Assembly: GCA_050313295.1 (NCBI GenBank)
Contig: JBNPLD010000006.1
Length of the DNA: 64,000 nt
Direction: 5' to 3' (one strand)
Source: S5-A14a sp022766365
GTDB lineage: Bacteria; Bacillota; Clostridia; Peptostreptococcales; Anaerovoracaceae
The position numbers were made by a program, and so were the translations under genes. Of this stretch, positions 52,320 through 60,845 are shown in pieces (position 1 is the first letter of the stretch; each line of letters opens with the position of its first letter). The notes under the pieces are model-generated. The model was not told the DNA's origin. It ran no database searches and saw only the letters and a list, made by a program, of their open reading frames with translations.

Positions 52320-53061
52320 CTCTCAGCATCATTTGAATATCGGTAATAGTTTCCATGAATTCCCGATGCGTTCTGTCTCCTCTATAGACCTCGTGGTACA
52401 CACCTCCGTCTTTGATGAACAAAACCCTGCCGGCATAAGCTGCCGCCTTTACGGAATGGGTTACCATGAGAACAGTCTGACCCCCGTTATTAACCTCAGC
52501 AAATATATTCATAATGTTATCTGATGATGCTGAATCAAGGGCGCCTGTAGGCTCGTCAGCGAGAAGAAGTTTTGGTCTTGTTATAAGGGCTCTGGCTATT
52601 GCCACTCTCTGCTTTTGACCACCCGATATCTCGTATGGATATTTTTCCAAAAGGTTTTCTATTCCAAGCGCCGGTGCAAGCTTCTGAATTCTTCTGACCA
52701 TTTCCTGATGTTTATATGATGATAGGACAAGAGGCAGATAGATATTGTCCCTGTTGTTAAACGTATCAAGAAGATTAAAATCCTGAAAAACGAAGCCAAG
52801 TTCGTTTCGTCTGAAAGCTGCAATCTGATTTGCACCGAGATTTCCGGTATTTTTCCCTGCGATTAAAACGACACCTTCTGTAGGTCTGTCAAGAGTTGAT
52901 ACCATGTTCAGCAGTGTTGTCTTTCCGGAGCCTGATTCACCCATGATGGCAATAAACTCCCCCTCTTCTACTGAGAAGTTAACATTTTTCAGAGCAATAG
53001 TCTGACTACCGGTACCTGCTGCATATATTTTTGTTAAATTCTGTACTTGTAGGATTTGCAT
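52300..53061 (-). CDS. BceA-type ABC transporter ATP-binding protein
   Basis: A 253-aa ATPase of the lipoprotein/MacB-Bce type: Walker A GESGSGKTT (near residue 42), Q-loop FVFQDFNLLD, signature SGGQKQRVAIARAL (near 145), Walker B LLLADEPTGALDSAS. It pairs with the downstream FtsX-like permease. I chose ATG 53061 because GGGGAG lies 4-5 bp upstream; an in-frame codon at 53085 would add eight residues. A candidate response-regulator site lies upstream. Confidence 0.93.
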   Translation of the reverse strand: MQILQVQNLTKIYAAGTGSQTIALKNVNFSVEEGEFIAIMGESGSGKTTLLNMVSTLDRPTEGVVLIAGKNTGNLGANQIAAFRRNELGFVFQDFNLLDTFNNRDNIYLPLVLSSYKHQEMVRRIQKLAPALGIENLLEKYPYEISGGQKQRVAIARALITRPKLLLADEPTGALDSASSDNIMNIFAEVNNGGQTVLMVTHSVKAAAYAGRVLFIKDGGVYHEVYRGDRTHREFMETITDIQMMLRGDRDEE

Positions 53062-53101
53062 TTTTCTCCCCTTTCTCATAATCATGTACTATCATGCTCC
53101 C

Positions 53102-53167
53102 ATTATATTCTCATGAGAAAAGTCTTTCATTTATTTTCCCTTACAAGTTAGGGGGATAATCTTACAA
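53102..53167 (-). promoter_or_regulatory. Bce transporter promoter with response-regulator direct repeats
   Basis: Minus-strand TATAAT (53102-53107) with a poor -35. Two direct repeats TTGTAAG (53140-53146 and 53161-53167) lie 21 bp apart, two helical turns, just upstream. This is the pattern expected for an OmpR-family response regulator activating the transporter genes. Confidence 0.5.
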
Positions 53168-53189
53168 AATTGAAAGGAAGGAATGACAA

Positions 53190-54149
53190 TTACTTTATAT
53201 CCATTGTTTTCGGGAATCTAATCCTGAATTCTGTACCCTGCCCAAGCTTTGATTCCACATGTATAGGCAGGTTTAGTCGATCCAGAATCCTCTTGGTTAG
53301 GTAAAGACCGATACCCGTGGATTTCTCATTGCTCTGACCGTTGAATCCGGAATAACCCTTATCGAAAATCTTCGGCAGATCCTCTGCCGGAATCCCCATG
53401 CCCGTATCGCCTATCACCAGAGCGTTATCAGCGGTGCTGAAACGAATGTAGACCTTTCCATCAGCTGCATACTTCGTAGAGTTTGACAGGATTTGTTCCA
53501 AAGCGAGTCCCAGCCATTTCCCATCGGATATCACAGTCTCGGTCTGAATCCGGTAATTCAACTCAATGTCATTGGAAATGAAAAGAATTGCATATTTTTT
53601 CAATATCTTTTTTAGGACCTTATCCAAATCTACCTTCTCTACATAAATTTCTGCCTCTCCGCTGGCAAGTTTCAGATAGCTTATAGCCATATCCGTATAT
53701 TTTTCAATTGACACGATCTGGCTCCTGAGCTTATCATCCCAATCATTCTTTCCGGTTCCCGTGATGAGCTTTGCAGCCGCTATCGGAGTTTTAATTTGAT
53801 GGATCCACAGCAAAAAGTATTCAAGCAAATCCTGTTTTGTTTTTTCTGTTTCGTTTATTTTAGCATGATATTTGGCTTCTAAATCCTCATATTTTACTTT
53901 TAAATTTTCCTTATCTCGCACTACCAAAAACATAACAAGGCAGTAGATAATGAGAAGAACAAAAAAAATTTCACCGCTGAATAGGATATAGTCCTCATTT
54001 TCAGGCAGAAGACTCCTTAGGAACATCTGAATCAATATAATGACGCCTCCTGCTATGGCCACAGGAAGAACATTCATCACAACTTCTCTCCAAACCTTCT
54101 TTCTTGAAATGCCGTTTGAAAGGAATTTATCATTCTTTTTTGAGTCCAT
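53190..54149 (-). CDS. BceS-type sensor histidine kinase
   Basis: A 319-aa intramembrane-sensing kinase with two N-terminal membrane helices (about residues 27-45 and 55-75) and almost no extracellular loop. The phosphoacceptor histidine is in WIHQIKTPIAAAKL (near 117), and the ATPase domain has LEQILSNSTKYA (N box), IGDTGMGIPAEDLP (G1) and GIGLYLTKRIL (G2). In Bce systems the kinase senses drug through the ABC transporter. Q replaces the usual E/D after the histidine. It overlaps the response-regulator gene by 20 bp. Confidence 0.92.
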   Translation of the reverse strand: MDSKKNDKFLSNGISRKKVWREVVMNVLPVAIAGGVIILIQMFLRSLLPENEDYILFSGEIFFVLLIIYCLVMFLVVRDKENLKVKYEDLEAKYHAKINETEKTKQDLLEYFLLWIHQIKTPIAAAKLITGTGKNDWDDKLRSQIVSIEKYTDMAISYLKLASGEAEIYVEKVDLDKVLKKILKKYAILFISNDIELNYRIQTETVISDGKWLGLALEQILSNSTKYAADGKVYIRFSTADNALVIGDTGMGIPAEDLPKIFDKGYSGFNGQSNEKSTGIGLYLTKRILDRLNLPIHVESKLGQGTEFRIRFPKTMDIK

Positions 54150-54804
54150 ATCCGACGCCTTTCTTGGTTATTATAAAATCACCGAGTCCTATGTCTCTGA
54201 GTTTCTTTCTCAGCCTTGTCATATTTACGGCAAGGGTGTTGTCGTCGATAAAATCTTCTCCCTGCCAACACCTTTCTATGATGGAACGTCTGCTTACGAT
54301 TCCTCCACGAGCCGTAAAAAGTTCCGATAAAATCATCATTTCTGTCCTTGTCAGCTCGATTGATCTTTCTCCATAAGTAAGAATCCCACTTCCTGAATCG
54401 AAATCTGCACCACCATAGCTTATACTACCGCCTGACATGGTCATTCCATAGGTTCTTCTCAGAATGGCATCTATCTTTGCCCTGGTTACATACAAGTCAA
54501 ATGGCTTTGTTATATAGTCATCTCCACCTAACTGCATACCTGTTACCATATCCATCGGTTGATTTTTAGATGAAATGAATATGATTGGAACTTCAGAAAT
54601 TTTTCTGATTTCCTGACACCAAAAAAATCCGTTTCTCCCCGGTAATACTACATCTAATAAAACAAGGTCAGGACTTGTTTCATTGAAAAGCTTGAGAGGG
54701 TTTGCGAAATTTTCTTCCAAAACGACCTCATAGCCCCAATTTTCAAGTTCCTGACCCAGGTACTCTCTGATTGTTCTGTCATCTTCAATCATCAATATTA
54801 TCAT
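54130..54804 (-). CDS. OmpR-family response regulator (BceR-type)
   Basis: A 224-aa regulator. The receiver domain has acidic residues EDD near 7-9, the phosphorylated aspartate in LVLLDVVLPGRNG (near 52) and lysine in DDYITKPFD (near 101). The C-terminal winged helix (about 130-224) ends NTLAVNMTRLRKKLRDIGLGDFIITKKGVGYGLKKE. It should control the Bce transporter genes in response to the adjacent kinase. Its ATG overlaps the stop of lysC by 4 bp (ATGA). Confidence 0.93.
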   Translation of the reverse strand: MIILMIEDDRTIREYLGQELENWGYEVVLEENFANPLKLFNETSPDLVLLDVVLPGRNGFFWCQEIRKISEVPIIFISSKNQPMDMVTGMQLGGDDYITKPFDLYVTRAKIDAILRRTYGMTMSGGSISYGGADFDSGSGILTYGERSIELTRTEMMILSELFTARGGIVSRRSIIERCWQGEDFIDDNTLAVNMTRLRKKLRDIGLGDFIITKKGVGYGLKKE

Positions 54805-56147
54805 TTATTCTCATCTCCGGATATGAGTTCTTCATTTTCGAAAACTTTGTAAATAGCTCTGATTGCATCACCCATTCTGTGGTTTTCAACACCGATTATG
54901 ATATTCATCTCTGATGAGCCCTGATCTATCATTCTCACGTTAACATCAGCCTCTGCAAGAGCTGTAAAAAGCTTAGCAGAAACACCGATGCTTGACGTCA
55001 TTCCCTGACCGACCGTCGCAATCAGTGCTATATCCTGAAAAACTTCTATATTGTCCGGCTCTAGCTGAAGGGTTATCTGCTCCTTAACTTCCTCAAGTTT
55101 GTCTCCTAATGAATCGTTTGAAAGAACCACTGATATGGTATCGATTCCGCTTGGCAGATGCTCAAAGTTCACGTCCATATCCTCGAGAATTGTCAGCAGC
55201 CTTCTGACAAAACCTTTGCCGGTACTCATCATATTCTTATAAATTGCTATTACGGTAAAATCTTTGGATCCTGCAATTCCGGTTACAATTCTTTTTGAGT
55301 TGGGGTCATGATGTGCCGTAATAAATGTTCCCTTATCTCTTGGCTCATTGGTATTTCTGATATTTATAGGTATATTGGCCATGCGGGCAGGATATATGGC
55401 ATCTTCGTGGAGAACTGACGCCCCCATATAGGAGAGTTCTCTGAGTTCCTTGTAGGAAATTGAGTCGATTGGCTTTGGGTTCTCAACAATCCTCGGGTCT
55501 GCCATGAGAAATCCGGATACATCTGTCCAATTTTCGTAAACAGATGCCTTAACCGCCTTTGCCACAAGAGCCCCTGTTATATCGGAACCGCCACGAGAAA
55601 AAGTTCTGATTCGCGTGCTTCCCCTCTCGGAACCGTAAAACCCGGGTATCACAGCAGTCTTATGCTTAGCGAGTTCTTCCGATAACGCTGTATCTGTAGC
55701 ATCGTGAAGAAAATTACCCTTTTCATCAAACAGAATCAGCCCAGCCGCATCTACAAAATCGTACCCGAGATACGCTGCAATCATCACAGCATTAAGATAT
55801 TCTCCGCGGCTAACGATATATTCGGTAGAGGAACCCGTGTTTATCTTCTCCCTTATTATATCAAAATGCTCATCAAGCACCCCGTCGATTCCCAACTTGT
55901 GTTCCACAGCAACAAACCTGTCCACTACGACTTCAAAGAGCTGCTCCCATGGCAAATTGTGATCTCTATGGGTCTTGCACAGGTACAGAAGATCTGTTAT
56001 TTTGTTGTCTCCGTCATATCTCTTGCCCGGTGCGGATACAATTATGTAATTCCTGCCTTCATCCTGAAGAATGATATCTCTGGTTTTAACTATCTGTATG
56101 CTGTCGGCAACCGACGAGCCTCCGAACTTTGCGACTTTAATATCCAT
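54801..56147 (-). CDS. lysC: Aspartate kinase
   Basis: A 448-aa aspartokinase with VAKFGGSSVADS at residues 5-16, FSRGGSDITGALVAKAV near 188, and C-terminal tandem ACT domains (about 300-445) that bind feedback inhibitors. It phosphorylates aspartate, the first step to lysine, threonine, methionine and diaminopimelate. It is upstream of, and translationally coupled to, a BceRS-type signalling system, an unusual pairing. No lysine riboswitch is visible upstream. Confidence 0.95.
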   Translation of the reverse strand: MDIKVAKFGGSSVADSIQIVKTRDIILQDEGRNYIIVSAPGKRYDGDNKITDLLYLCKTHRDHNLPWEQLFEVVVDRFVAVEHKLGIDGVLDEHFDIIREKINTGSSTEYIVSRGEYLNAVMIAAYLGYDFVDAAGLILFDEKGNFLHDATDTALSEELAKHKTAVIPGFYGSERGSTRIRTFSRGGSDITGALVAKAVKASVYENWTDVSGFLMADPRIVENPKPIDSISYKELRELSYMGASVLHEDAIYPARMANIPINIRNTNEPRDKGTFITAHHDPNSKRIVTGIAGSKDFTVIAIYKNMMSTGKGFVRRLLTILEDMDVNFEHLPSGIDTISVVLSNDSLGDKLEEVKEQITLQLEPDNIEVFQDIALIATVGQGMTSSIGVSAKLFTALAEADVNVRMIDQGSSEMNIIIGVENHRMGDAIRAIYKVFENEELISGDENK

Positions 56148-56168
56148 ATAAATATATTACTCCATTTT

Positions 56169-56636
56169 TTACTCTTTAAATTCAATTTTTTCGGATCTCT
56201 CCCTGATCTCATCAAGAAGCTGATGCAGCCTCTCATATGCACTGTGCAGATCGTCAAGATCTTCTCCGTCAACGTTGTGATTCATAAACAGATCCTCTGC
56301 TGCCCACTGAAATCTCAGATGACTTTTGACAAGTTGTAAATATGTGTCGTAGTTGCGGCTGTTGTATGCATTCTTGAAGCTGGCCACATCTTTTTTCACC
56401 ATTTCAATAAGAGCCTGTTCATCATATGTTCTCCCCATATGCATTGGATATGGACTCGTTCTCTCAAGGTAGATTTCGCCGTTTTCTTTAATCTCATAAA
56501 CATATGCGACCTTTACATCAGGTGCAATCTGAAAGCTTACAAGGTTTATATGAGCCAGATGTGTCTTAATCGAGTCTGCACCTGCCTGCCTCAGGACAAT
56601 ATTTATCATGTCATCGTGAAATGTGTCATTAAACAT
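56169..56636 (-). CDS. Conserved-looking hypothetical protein
   Basis: A 155-aa soluble protein of alpha/beta character (NLVSFQIAPDVKVAYVYEIKENGEIYLERTSPYPM, then helical C-terminal half, about residues 70-155, including LHSAYERLHQLLDEIRERSEKIEF). I do not recognise the family. It lies between the permease gene and lysC on the same strand with short gaps (38 and 21 bp), so it is probably co-transcribed with them. Confidence 0.65.
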   Translation of the reverse strand: MFNDTFHDDMINIVLRQAGADSIKTHLAHINLVSFQIAPDVKVAYVYEIKENGEIYLERTSPYPMHMGRTYDEQALIEMVKKDVASFKNAYNSRNYDTYLQLVKSHLRFQWAAEDLFMNHNVDGEDLDDLHSAYERLHQLLDEIRERSEKIEFKE

Positions 56637-56674
56637 CTCTCAAACCTCTCTTTTCCTTCTTTCCGAATTTGTTC

Positions 56675-57940
56675 TCAATACCTGATCAACATATACGCAG
56701 AAGCAACTATCATGGATAATACCATAACCGGCATACCCACCTTTATGAAACTCCCGAATGTAATCGGATATCCCTGTTTGTTACTGATACCTGCAAGCAC
56801 AACATTGGCAGATGCTCCCACCAACGTTCCGTTGCCTCCCAGACAAGCACCCAATGAAACTGCCCACCAAAGGGGAAGGGTGTCCACTCCGTCATTACCC
56901 ATAGCAAGAATAAGAGGAATCAGAGTTGCTACGAATGGAATGTTGTCCAGGAAGGAAGATAGAATAGCCGAACCCCACATCAGAACCATCATAGTCAGAA
57001 CAACATTGCCGTGGGTAAAATCGATGAGTACTTGTGCCAAATCTTTGATTACGCCTGTCTCAACCATACCACCTACTACTATGAATAAACCTACAAAGAA
57101 GAGTATGGTCCCCCATTCTGCATCCACTATAATATGTTCTACATTAACTCTACCGACAATCATCATCAGTGTAGCTGCTGTCAAGGCGACAATTGACGAT
57201 TCTATACCCAATGTACCGTGGAACATAAATCCTGCTATCACCATCACTATCATTATAAGGCTTTTTCTCAATAAAGTTAAGTCCTCAATGGCCTTTTCTT
57301 CGTCCATTTCCATAACTTCTCTGATTGCAGCTTCCCCTGCTGTCATCTTTTTCCCGTAAAGAAATCTGAATAAACCGACTATAACAACCATGATGGCTAC
57401 AGAAACTACTCCTGTATTGGAAAGAAAGTCAAGAAAACTTAAGTGTGCCGCACTTCCTATCATGATATTTGGAGGGTCACCGATCAGAGTGGCAGTTCCT
57501 CCTATGTTTGAACTCATAATTTGGCTTAGAAGGAAAGGAACCGGATCAAGCTTCAGAACCTTACAGATTGCAATCGTCATTGGTCCTACCAGCAAAACGG
57601 TGGTTACATTATCCAGAAATGCAGACAGAACAGCTGTTAAGACCATGAAGCTTACCATAATCTTCCACGGATCTCCCTTTGCAAGCTTGGCAGCCTTAAT
57701 TGCCATGTATTCGAACAATCCTGACCTTTTAACTCCGGATACAAAAATCATCATCCCTACAAGTACTCCAATCGTGTTGAAATCTATGTAGCTTACTGCA
57801 ATTTTAACATCTAAAATATGTAGGAAAAAAAGTGCCATTGCTCCTGCAAGCGCAGCAGCAGTTCTGTGAATTTTTTCTGACATGATGGCAACCATTACAG
57901 CCAAAAAAACACCAATAGTAACAATCTGATTAACTTCCAA
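56675..57940 (-). CDS. ArsB/NhaD-family permease
   Basis: A 422-aa polytopic protein of the ion-transporter superfamily (ArsB/NhaD/P-protein type). About eleven helices are predicted, with FNTIGVLVGMMIFVSGVKRSGLFEYMAIKAAKLAKGDPW, SAFLDNVTTVLLVGPMTIAIC, SSNIGGTATLIGDPPNIMIGSAA and, in the second repeat, SSFLDNIPFVATLIPLI and CLGGNGTLVGASANVV. It may carry Na+/H+, citrate or an oxyanion. The TTG at 57940 has GGAGG 7 bp upstream; the frame is open to 58018 but that stretch contains a hairpin and no other ribosome binding site. Confidence 0.85.
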   Translation of the reverse strand: MEVNQIVTIGVFLAVMVAIMSEKIHRTAAALAGAMALFFLHILDVKIAVSYIDFNTIGVLVGMMIFVSGVKRSGLFEYMAIKAAKLAKGDPWKIMVSFMVLTAVLSAFLDNVTTVLLVGPMTIAICKVLKLDPVPFLLSQIMSSNIGGTATLIGDPPNIMIGSAAHLSFLDFLSNTGVVSVAIMVVIVGLFRFLYGKKMTAGEAAIREVMEMDEEKAIEDLTLLRKSLIMIVMVIAGFMFHGTLGIESSIVALTAATLMMIVGRVNVEHIIVDAEWGTILFFVGLFIVVGGMVETGVIKDLAQVLIDFTHGNVVLTMMVLMWGSAILSSFLDNIPFVATLIPLILAMGNDGVDTLPLWWAVSLGACLGGNGTLVGASANVVLAGISNKQGYPITFGSFIKVGMPVMVLSMIVASAYMLIRY

Positions 57941-57973
57941 GTATACACCTCCGAAACTTTCTCTCAAAACATT

Positions 57974-57997
57974 GAGCGGACCTTTTGAGGCCCGCTC
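57974..57997 (-). terminator. Hairpin between metK and the NhaD-like permease gene
   Basis: A 10-bp stem (GAGCGGACCT / AGGCCCGCTC, one mismatch) with loop TTTG. On the minus strand AATGTTTTGAG follows, so it may act as a partial terminator of metK or a leader structure of the permease gene. Confidence 0.45.
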
Positions 57998-58048
57998 CTC
58001 TCCGACTATATCCGTCAAACTCTATAAATTATGATATCATGCAGGTTT

Positions 58049-59257
58049 TCAAAGACCCGCTTTTTCCCTGATTATATCCACTTTATCTGTACGTTCCCAC
58101 GTTAGATCAATATCTGTTCTTCCGAAATGTCCGCTTCCCGCAATCTGTCTGTAAATAGGTTTTCTCAAATCCAAGTCTTTGATAATAGAGGCGGGTCTGA
58201 GATCGAAAACGTCTTCAATGATATCTACAATCTTGTCTTCAGGAATCTTCGCTGTACCGAAGCAATCCACTGATACGCTCACAGGCATTGCAACTCCAAT
58301 CGCATAAGCAAGCTGAAGCTCACATTTGTCTGCAAGCCCTGCTTTAACTATGTTCTTGGCCACATACCTCGCGGCATAGCTTGCGGAACGATCAACCTTT
58401 GTCGGATCCTTCCCTGAAAACGCACCGCCTCCATGTCTTGCACAGCCACCATATGTATCTACTATTATCTTCCTCCCGGTAAGCCCCGAATCTCCATGCG
58501 GTCCGCCTATTACAAAGCGACCTGTCGGATTTACATAGTATTTGGTTCTATCATCCAGAAGTTCTTTGGGTATTATCGGTGTGATAACATAATTGACAAG
58601 GTCTTTGCGAATCTGTTCCTGTGTCACATCAGGGTCATGCTGTGCACTTATGACAATCGTATCGATTCTCACCACTTTATCGTCATCATATTCCACAGTA
58701 ACCTGTGTTTTTCCATCAGGTCTCAGATATGTAAGTGTACCGTCCTTTCTGACCTTAGTAAGCTGTCTGGCAAGCTTATTGGCAAGGGCAATAGGCATAG
58801 GCATAAGTTCTTCCGTCTCATTGCAAGCATACCCGAACATCATACCCTGATCACCGGCACCTGTATCCATACTGTCATGACAGGTTTTCCCCGTGTCTTC
58901 GCTTTCAAGATCTCCTTCTTTGTATTCGAGAGCCTTGTCAACCCCTAGTGCAATATCAGTTGACTGTTCATCAATAGAAGTCAATACAGCACACGTATTG
59001 CCATCAAATCCATAATCCGAATTGTCGTATCCTATATCACAGATTACTTCCCTGGCAATTTTCGAGATATCAATGTAACAATTTGTACTGATCTCTCCCA
59101 TAAGCATGGCATATCCTGTGTTAACAGTTGTCTCACATGCCACCCTACCTGTAGGATCCTCAGCTAAAATCGCATCAACAACTGCGTCTGAAATCTGATC
59201 GCAAACTTTATCAGGATGTCCCTCTGTAACTGACTCGGATGTAAATAAGCGTTTCAT
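58049..59257 (-). CDS. metK: S-adenosylmethionine synthetase
   Basis: A 402-aa MetK: TSESVTEGHPDKVCDQISDAVVDAIL at the N-terminus, GAGDQGMMFGYACNET near 133, GPHGDSGLTGRKIIVDTYGG near 255 and GGGAFSGKDPTKVDRSAAY-like near 278. It makes SAM from methionine and ATP. AAAGGAG lies 5 bp upstream of the ATG. A SAM-I riboswitch with terminator precedes the gene, so SAM should shut off its own synthesis. Confidence 0.97.
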   Translation of the reverse strand: MKRLFTSESVTEGHPDKVCDQISDAVVDAILAEDPTGRVACETTVNTGYAMLMGEISTNCYIDISKIAREVICDIGYDNSDYGFDGNTCAVLTSIDEQSTDIALGVDKALEYKEGDLESEDTGKTCHDSMDTGAGDQGMMFGYACNETEELMPMPIALANKLARQLTKVRKDGTLTYLRPDGKTQVTVEYDDDKVVRIDTIVISAQHDPDVTQEQIRKDLVNYVITPIIPKELLDDRTKYYVNPTGRFVIGGPHGDSGLTGRKIIVDTYGGCARHGGGAFSGKDPTKVDRSASYAARYVAKNIVKAGLADKCELQLAYAIGVAMPVSVSVDCFGTAKIPEDKIVDIIEDVFDLRPASIIKDLDLRKPIYRQIAGSGHFGRTDIDLTWERTDKVDIIREKAGL

Positions 59258-59344
59258 TGCGTCTCCTTTCTCGCAAAACAGCCGATGTGCCGAATTGTAA
59301 TCTACCCTATTAAATCACTTTAAAACGCATATACGGCTAATAAT

Positions 59345-59376
59345 AAAAAATCTCTCCTTGCAAAGCTAAGAGAGGC
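59345..59376 (-). terminator. Riboswitch-controlled terminator upstream of metK
   Basis: Minus-strand CTCTC-TTAGCTTTGCAA-GGAGAG stem followed by ATTTTTTATT. It lies directly 3' of the SAM-I aptamer and 88 bp before metK, forming the expression platform. Confidence 0.8.
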
Positions 59377-59392
59377 TGATGTTCATATCAAT

Positions 59393-59510
59393 CCTCATCT
59401 GTCAAAGCATTGCTCTGTAGGAATTAGCACCTTTAGGGCTTGCTACAAAGCGCAAACCGCTAGGTTGCCGGGCATCAAAGGGCCTAGTCCCTCCGCCACT
59501 CTTGATAAGG
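59393..59510 (-). ncRNA. SAM-I (S-box) riboswitch aptamer
   Basis: The minus strand carries S-box landmarks in order: P1 5' strand CTTATC then AAGAG, GGCGGAGGGACTAGGCCC, TTTGATGCCCGGCAACC, AAGGTGCTAATTCC and GACAGATGAG, whose GATGAG pairs with CTTATC to close P1. Such aptamers bind SAM and favour the downstream terminator. Placement before metK agrees. Confidence 0.95.
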
Positions 59511-59519
59511 TATGTATTC

Positions 59520-59547
59520 ATTATACACCGCCCCTTGTAAAAGTCAA
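59520..59547 (-). promoter_or_regulatory. metK/riboswitch promoter
   Basis: Minus-strand TTGACT (59542-59547) and TATAAT (59520-59525) with a 16-bp spacer, just upstream of the SAM-I aptamer. Confidence 0.75.
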
Positions 59548-59580
59548 CAAAATATGTAATAATTAGCAAACAGAAAAGTT

Positions 59581-59591
59581 TATAATTTGTA
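59581..59591 (+). promoter_or_regulatory. -10 box adjacent to start codon of the 417-aa gene
   Basis: TATAAT (59581-59586) lies only five bases before ATG 59592, with no Shine-Dalgarno sequence; the -35 region is weak. If used, the transcript would be leaderless or start at ATG 59607 after about 15 nt. Confidence 0.35.
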
Positions 59592-60845
59592 ATGGAAACT
59601 GAAACTATGAATACTAAGATAACTGAGAAAACCAAAAATTTCAAAGAAATCCCCATAACCGGAGAAGGAATCACTGTTCTCGCCGGCGGCAGCAGAGAAT
59701 CCGATAAGACAAGTTCCCGTATCTTTCGATCCGCATATGTTACAGACACCAGACTCATGGGTGTATTGTCCATAGGTATCACATGGGACCTGCCTGATAA
59801 CAAATTCAAGAAACGTATGCACCAATTCTTCTATATCGATGTGGAAGAATACGGACTTGAAAGATATGAGATGATTCTCGGAGACAATGAAGATCTATAT
59901 GATGATGTCCAAAGGACTTTTGTCGGAGGTCTCGGCGCAAGACTTGTCGAAATATCCCTTCGAGAAGCTATGTGGCTGATGCAAAAATACGCTGACCGTG
60001 CCCTTGCGAATAATCATTTTATCCCTGAGCCGGTGAGTGAATACTCTTGTCTCTTGAAACCGGCTGTCATTTTTTCAGAACCTGAGATGTATATCCTGGA
60101 CAGCAAGCAATGCACTCCCGTATCCACACCATACGAGTCAACCAACTACTACCTTATGAGGACATTTGCCAAGGACCTTGAAGCTGCAGCTGTTTTGGCC
60201 ACGGGCCCTGATATATCAGACCCGTTTCCCCAACTTCCGGTAAGTGTTCTGTATAAGAACAAAATAACTGCTTTGGATGAAGCCGGCCTATTTTCCTGTG
60301 AATGTCTGGTTGAAGCTGGAGACAGATACTACATGGCGGTATGCCGGGTTCAGATGGAACATCTCCGTGTAGGTGCGGTTTCCGGAATTTCAGCTTTTCC
60401 CATATCCACAATGGAAGCAGCTTGTTTGCTCAGCAGGACTGAGCACATCTCCGTCATGCATGTTGATGACGAGTTCAAATATTTCAATCAGAACTCTACT
60501 TTCATGTTGAATTGGAGTACTGTGCGCAGAGAAGGAAGTGGCGTACTATTCGTTTTGTACAAACCGAACAACAGCCATGTCAACTCTCCGAACTACTCTA
60601 TACTCAATGATTTTTACGGCATCTATTATTACAACGGAAAAGATGAGCTCGTTATCATGGGGAGCAGCGAGGAATATCTGGGGCTTCTGGAACATGATAT
60701 TTTTAACTCTGCATTTGGTAAGCACGCCAGCCTGATTCATAAGGAAATCTATACAGAGCCATTGATTTACGATTTTGTTTTGAGCGACGAAACCCATTTC
60801 TTAGACTATGCGAAGAAGGTCAGAGAAGAAGGCAAGAATCAATAG
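59592..60845 (+). CDS. 417-aa protein of unknown function
   Basis: A soluble, acidic 417-aa protein with no membrane span, signal peptide or nucleotide-binding motif that I can see. Two similar-sized halves are apparent: residues ~40-190 contain LGVLSIGITW-like LMGVLSIGITWDLPDNKFKKRMHQFFYIDVEE; residues ~215-410 contain MAVCRVQMEHLRVGAVSGISAFPISTMEAACLL. I do not recognise the family. It is divergent from metK and 373 bp from the alanyl-tRNA editing gene. An alternative ATG at 59607 would shorten it by five residues. Confidence 0.7.
   Translation: METETMNTKITEKTKNFKEIPITGEGITVLAGGSRESDKTSSRIFRSAYVTDTRLMGVLSIGITWDLPDNKFKKRMHQFFYIDVEEYGLERYEMILGDNEDLYDDVQRTFVGGLGARLVEISLREAMWLMQKYADRALANNHFIPEPVSEYSCLLKPAVIFSEPEMYILDSKQCTPVSTPYESTNYYLMRTFAKDLEAAAVLATGPDISDPFPQLPVSVLYKNKITALDEAGLFSCECLVEAGDRYYMAVCRVQMEHLRVGAVSGISAFPISTMEAACLLSRTEHISVMHVDDEFKYFNQNSTFMLNWSTVRREGSGVLFVLYKPNNSHVNSPNYSILNDFYGIYYYNGKDELVIMGSSEEYLGLLEHDIFNSAFGKHASLIHKEIYTEPLIYDFVLSDETHFLDYAKKVREEGKNQ

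Noticed and set aside
59402..59825. Minus-strand reading frames of 135 and 81 aa upstream of metK
   Set aside because: They lie on the SAM-I riboswitch, the metK promoter and the antisense of the 417-aa gene, with no ribosome binding site.
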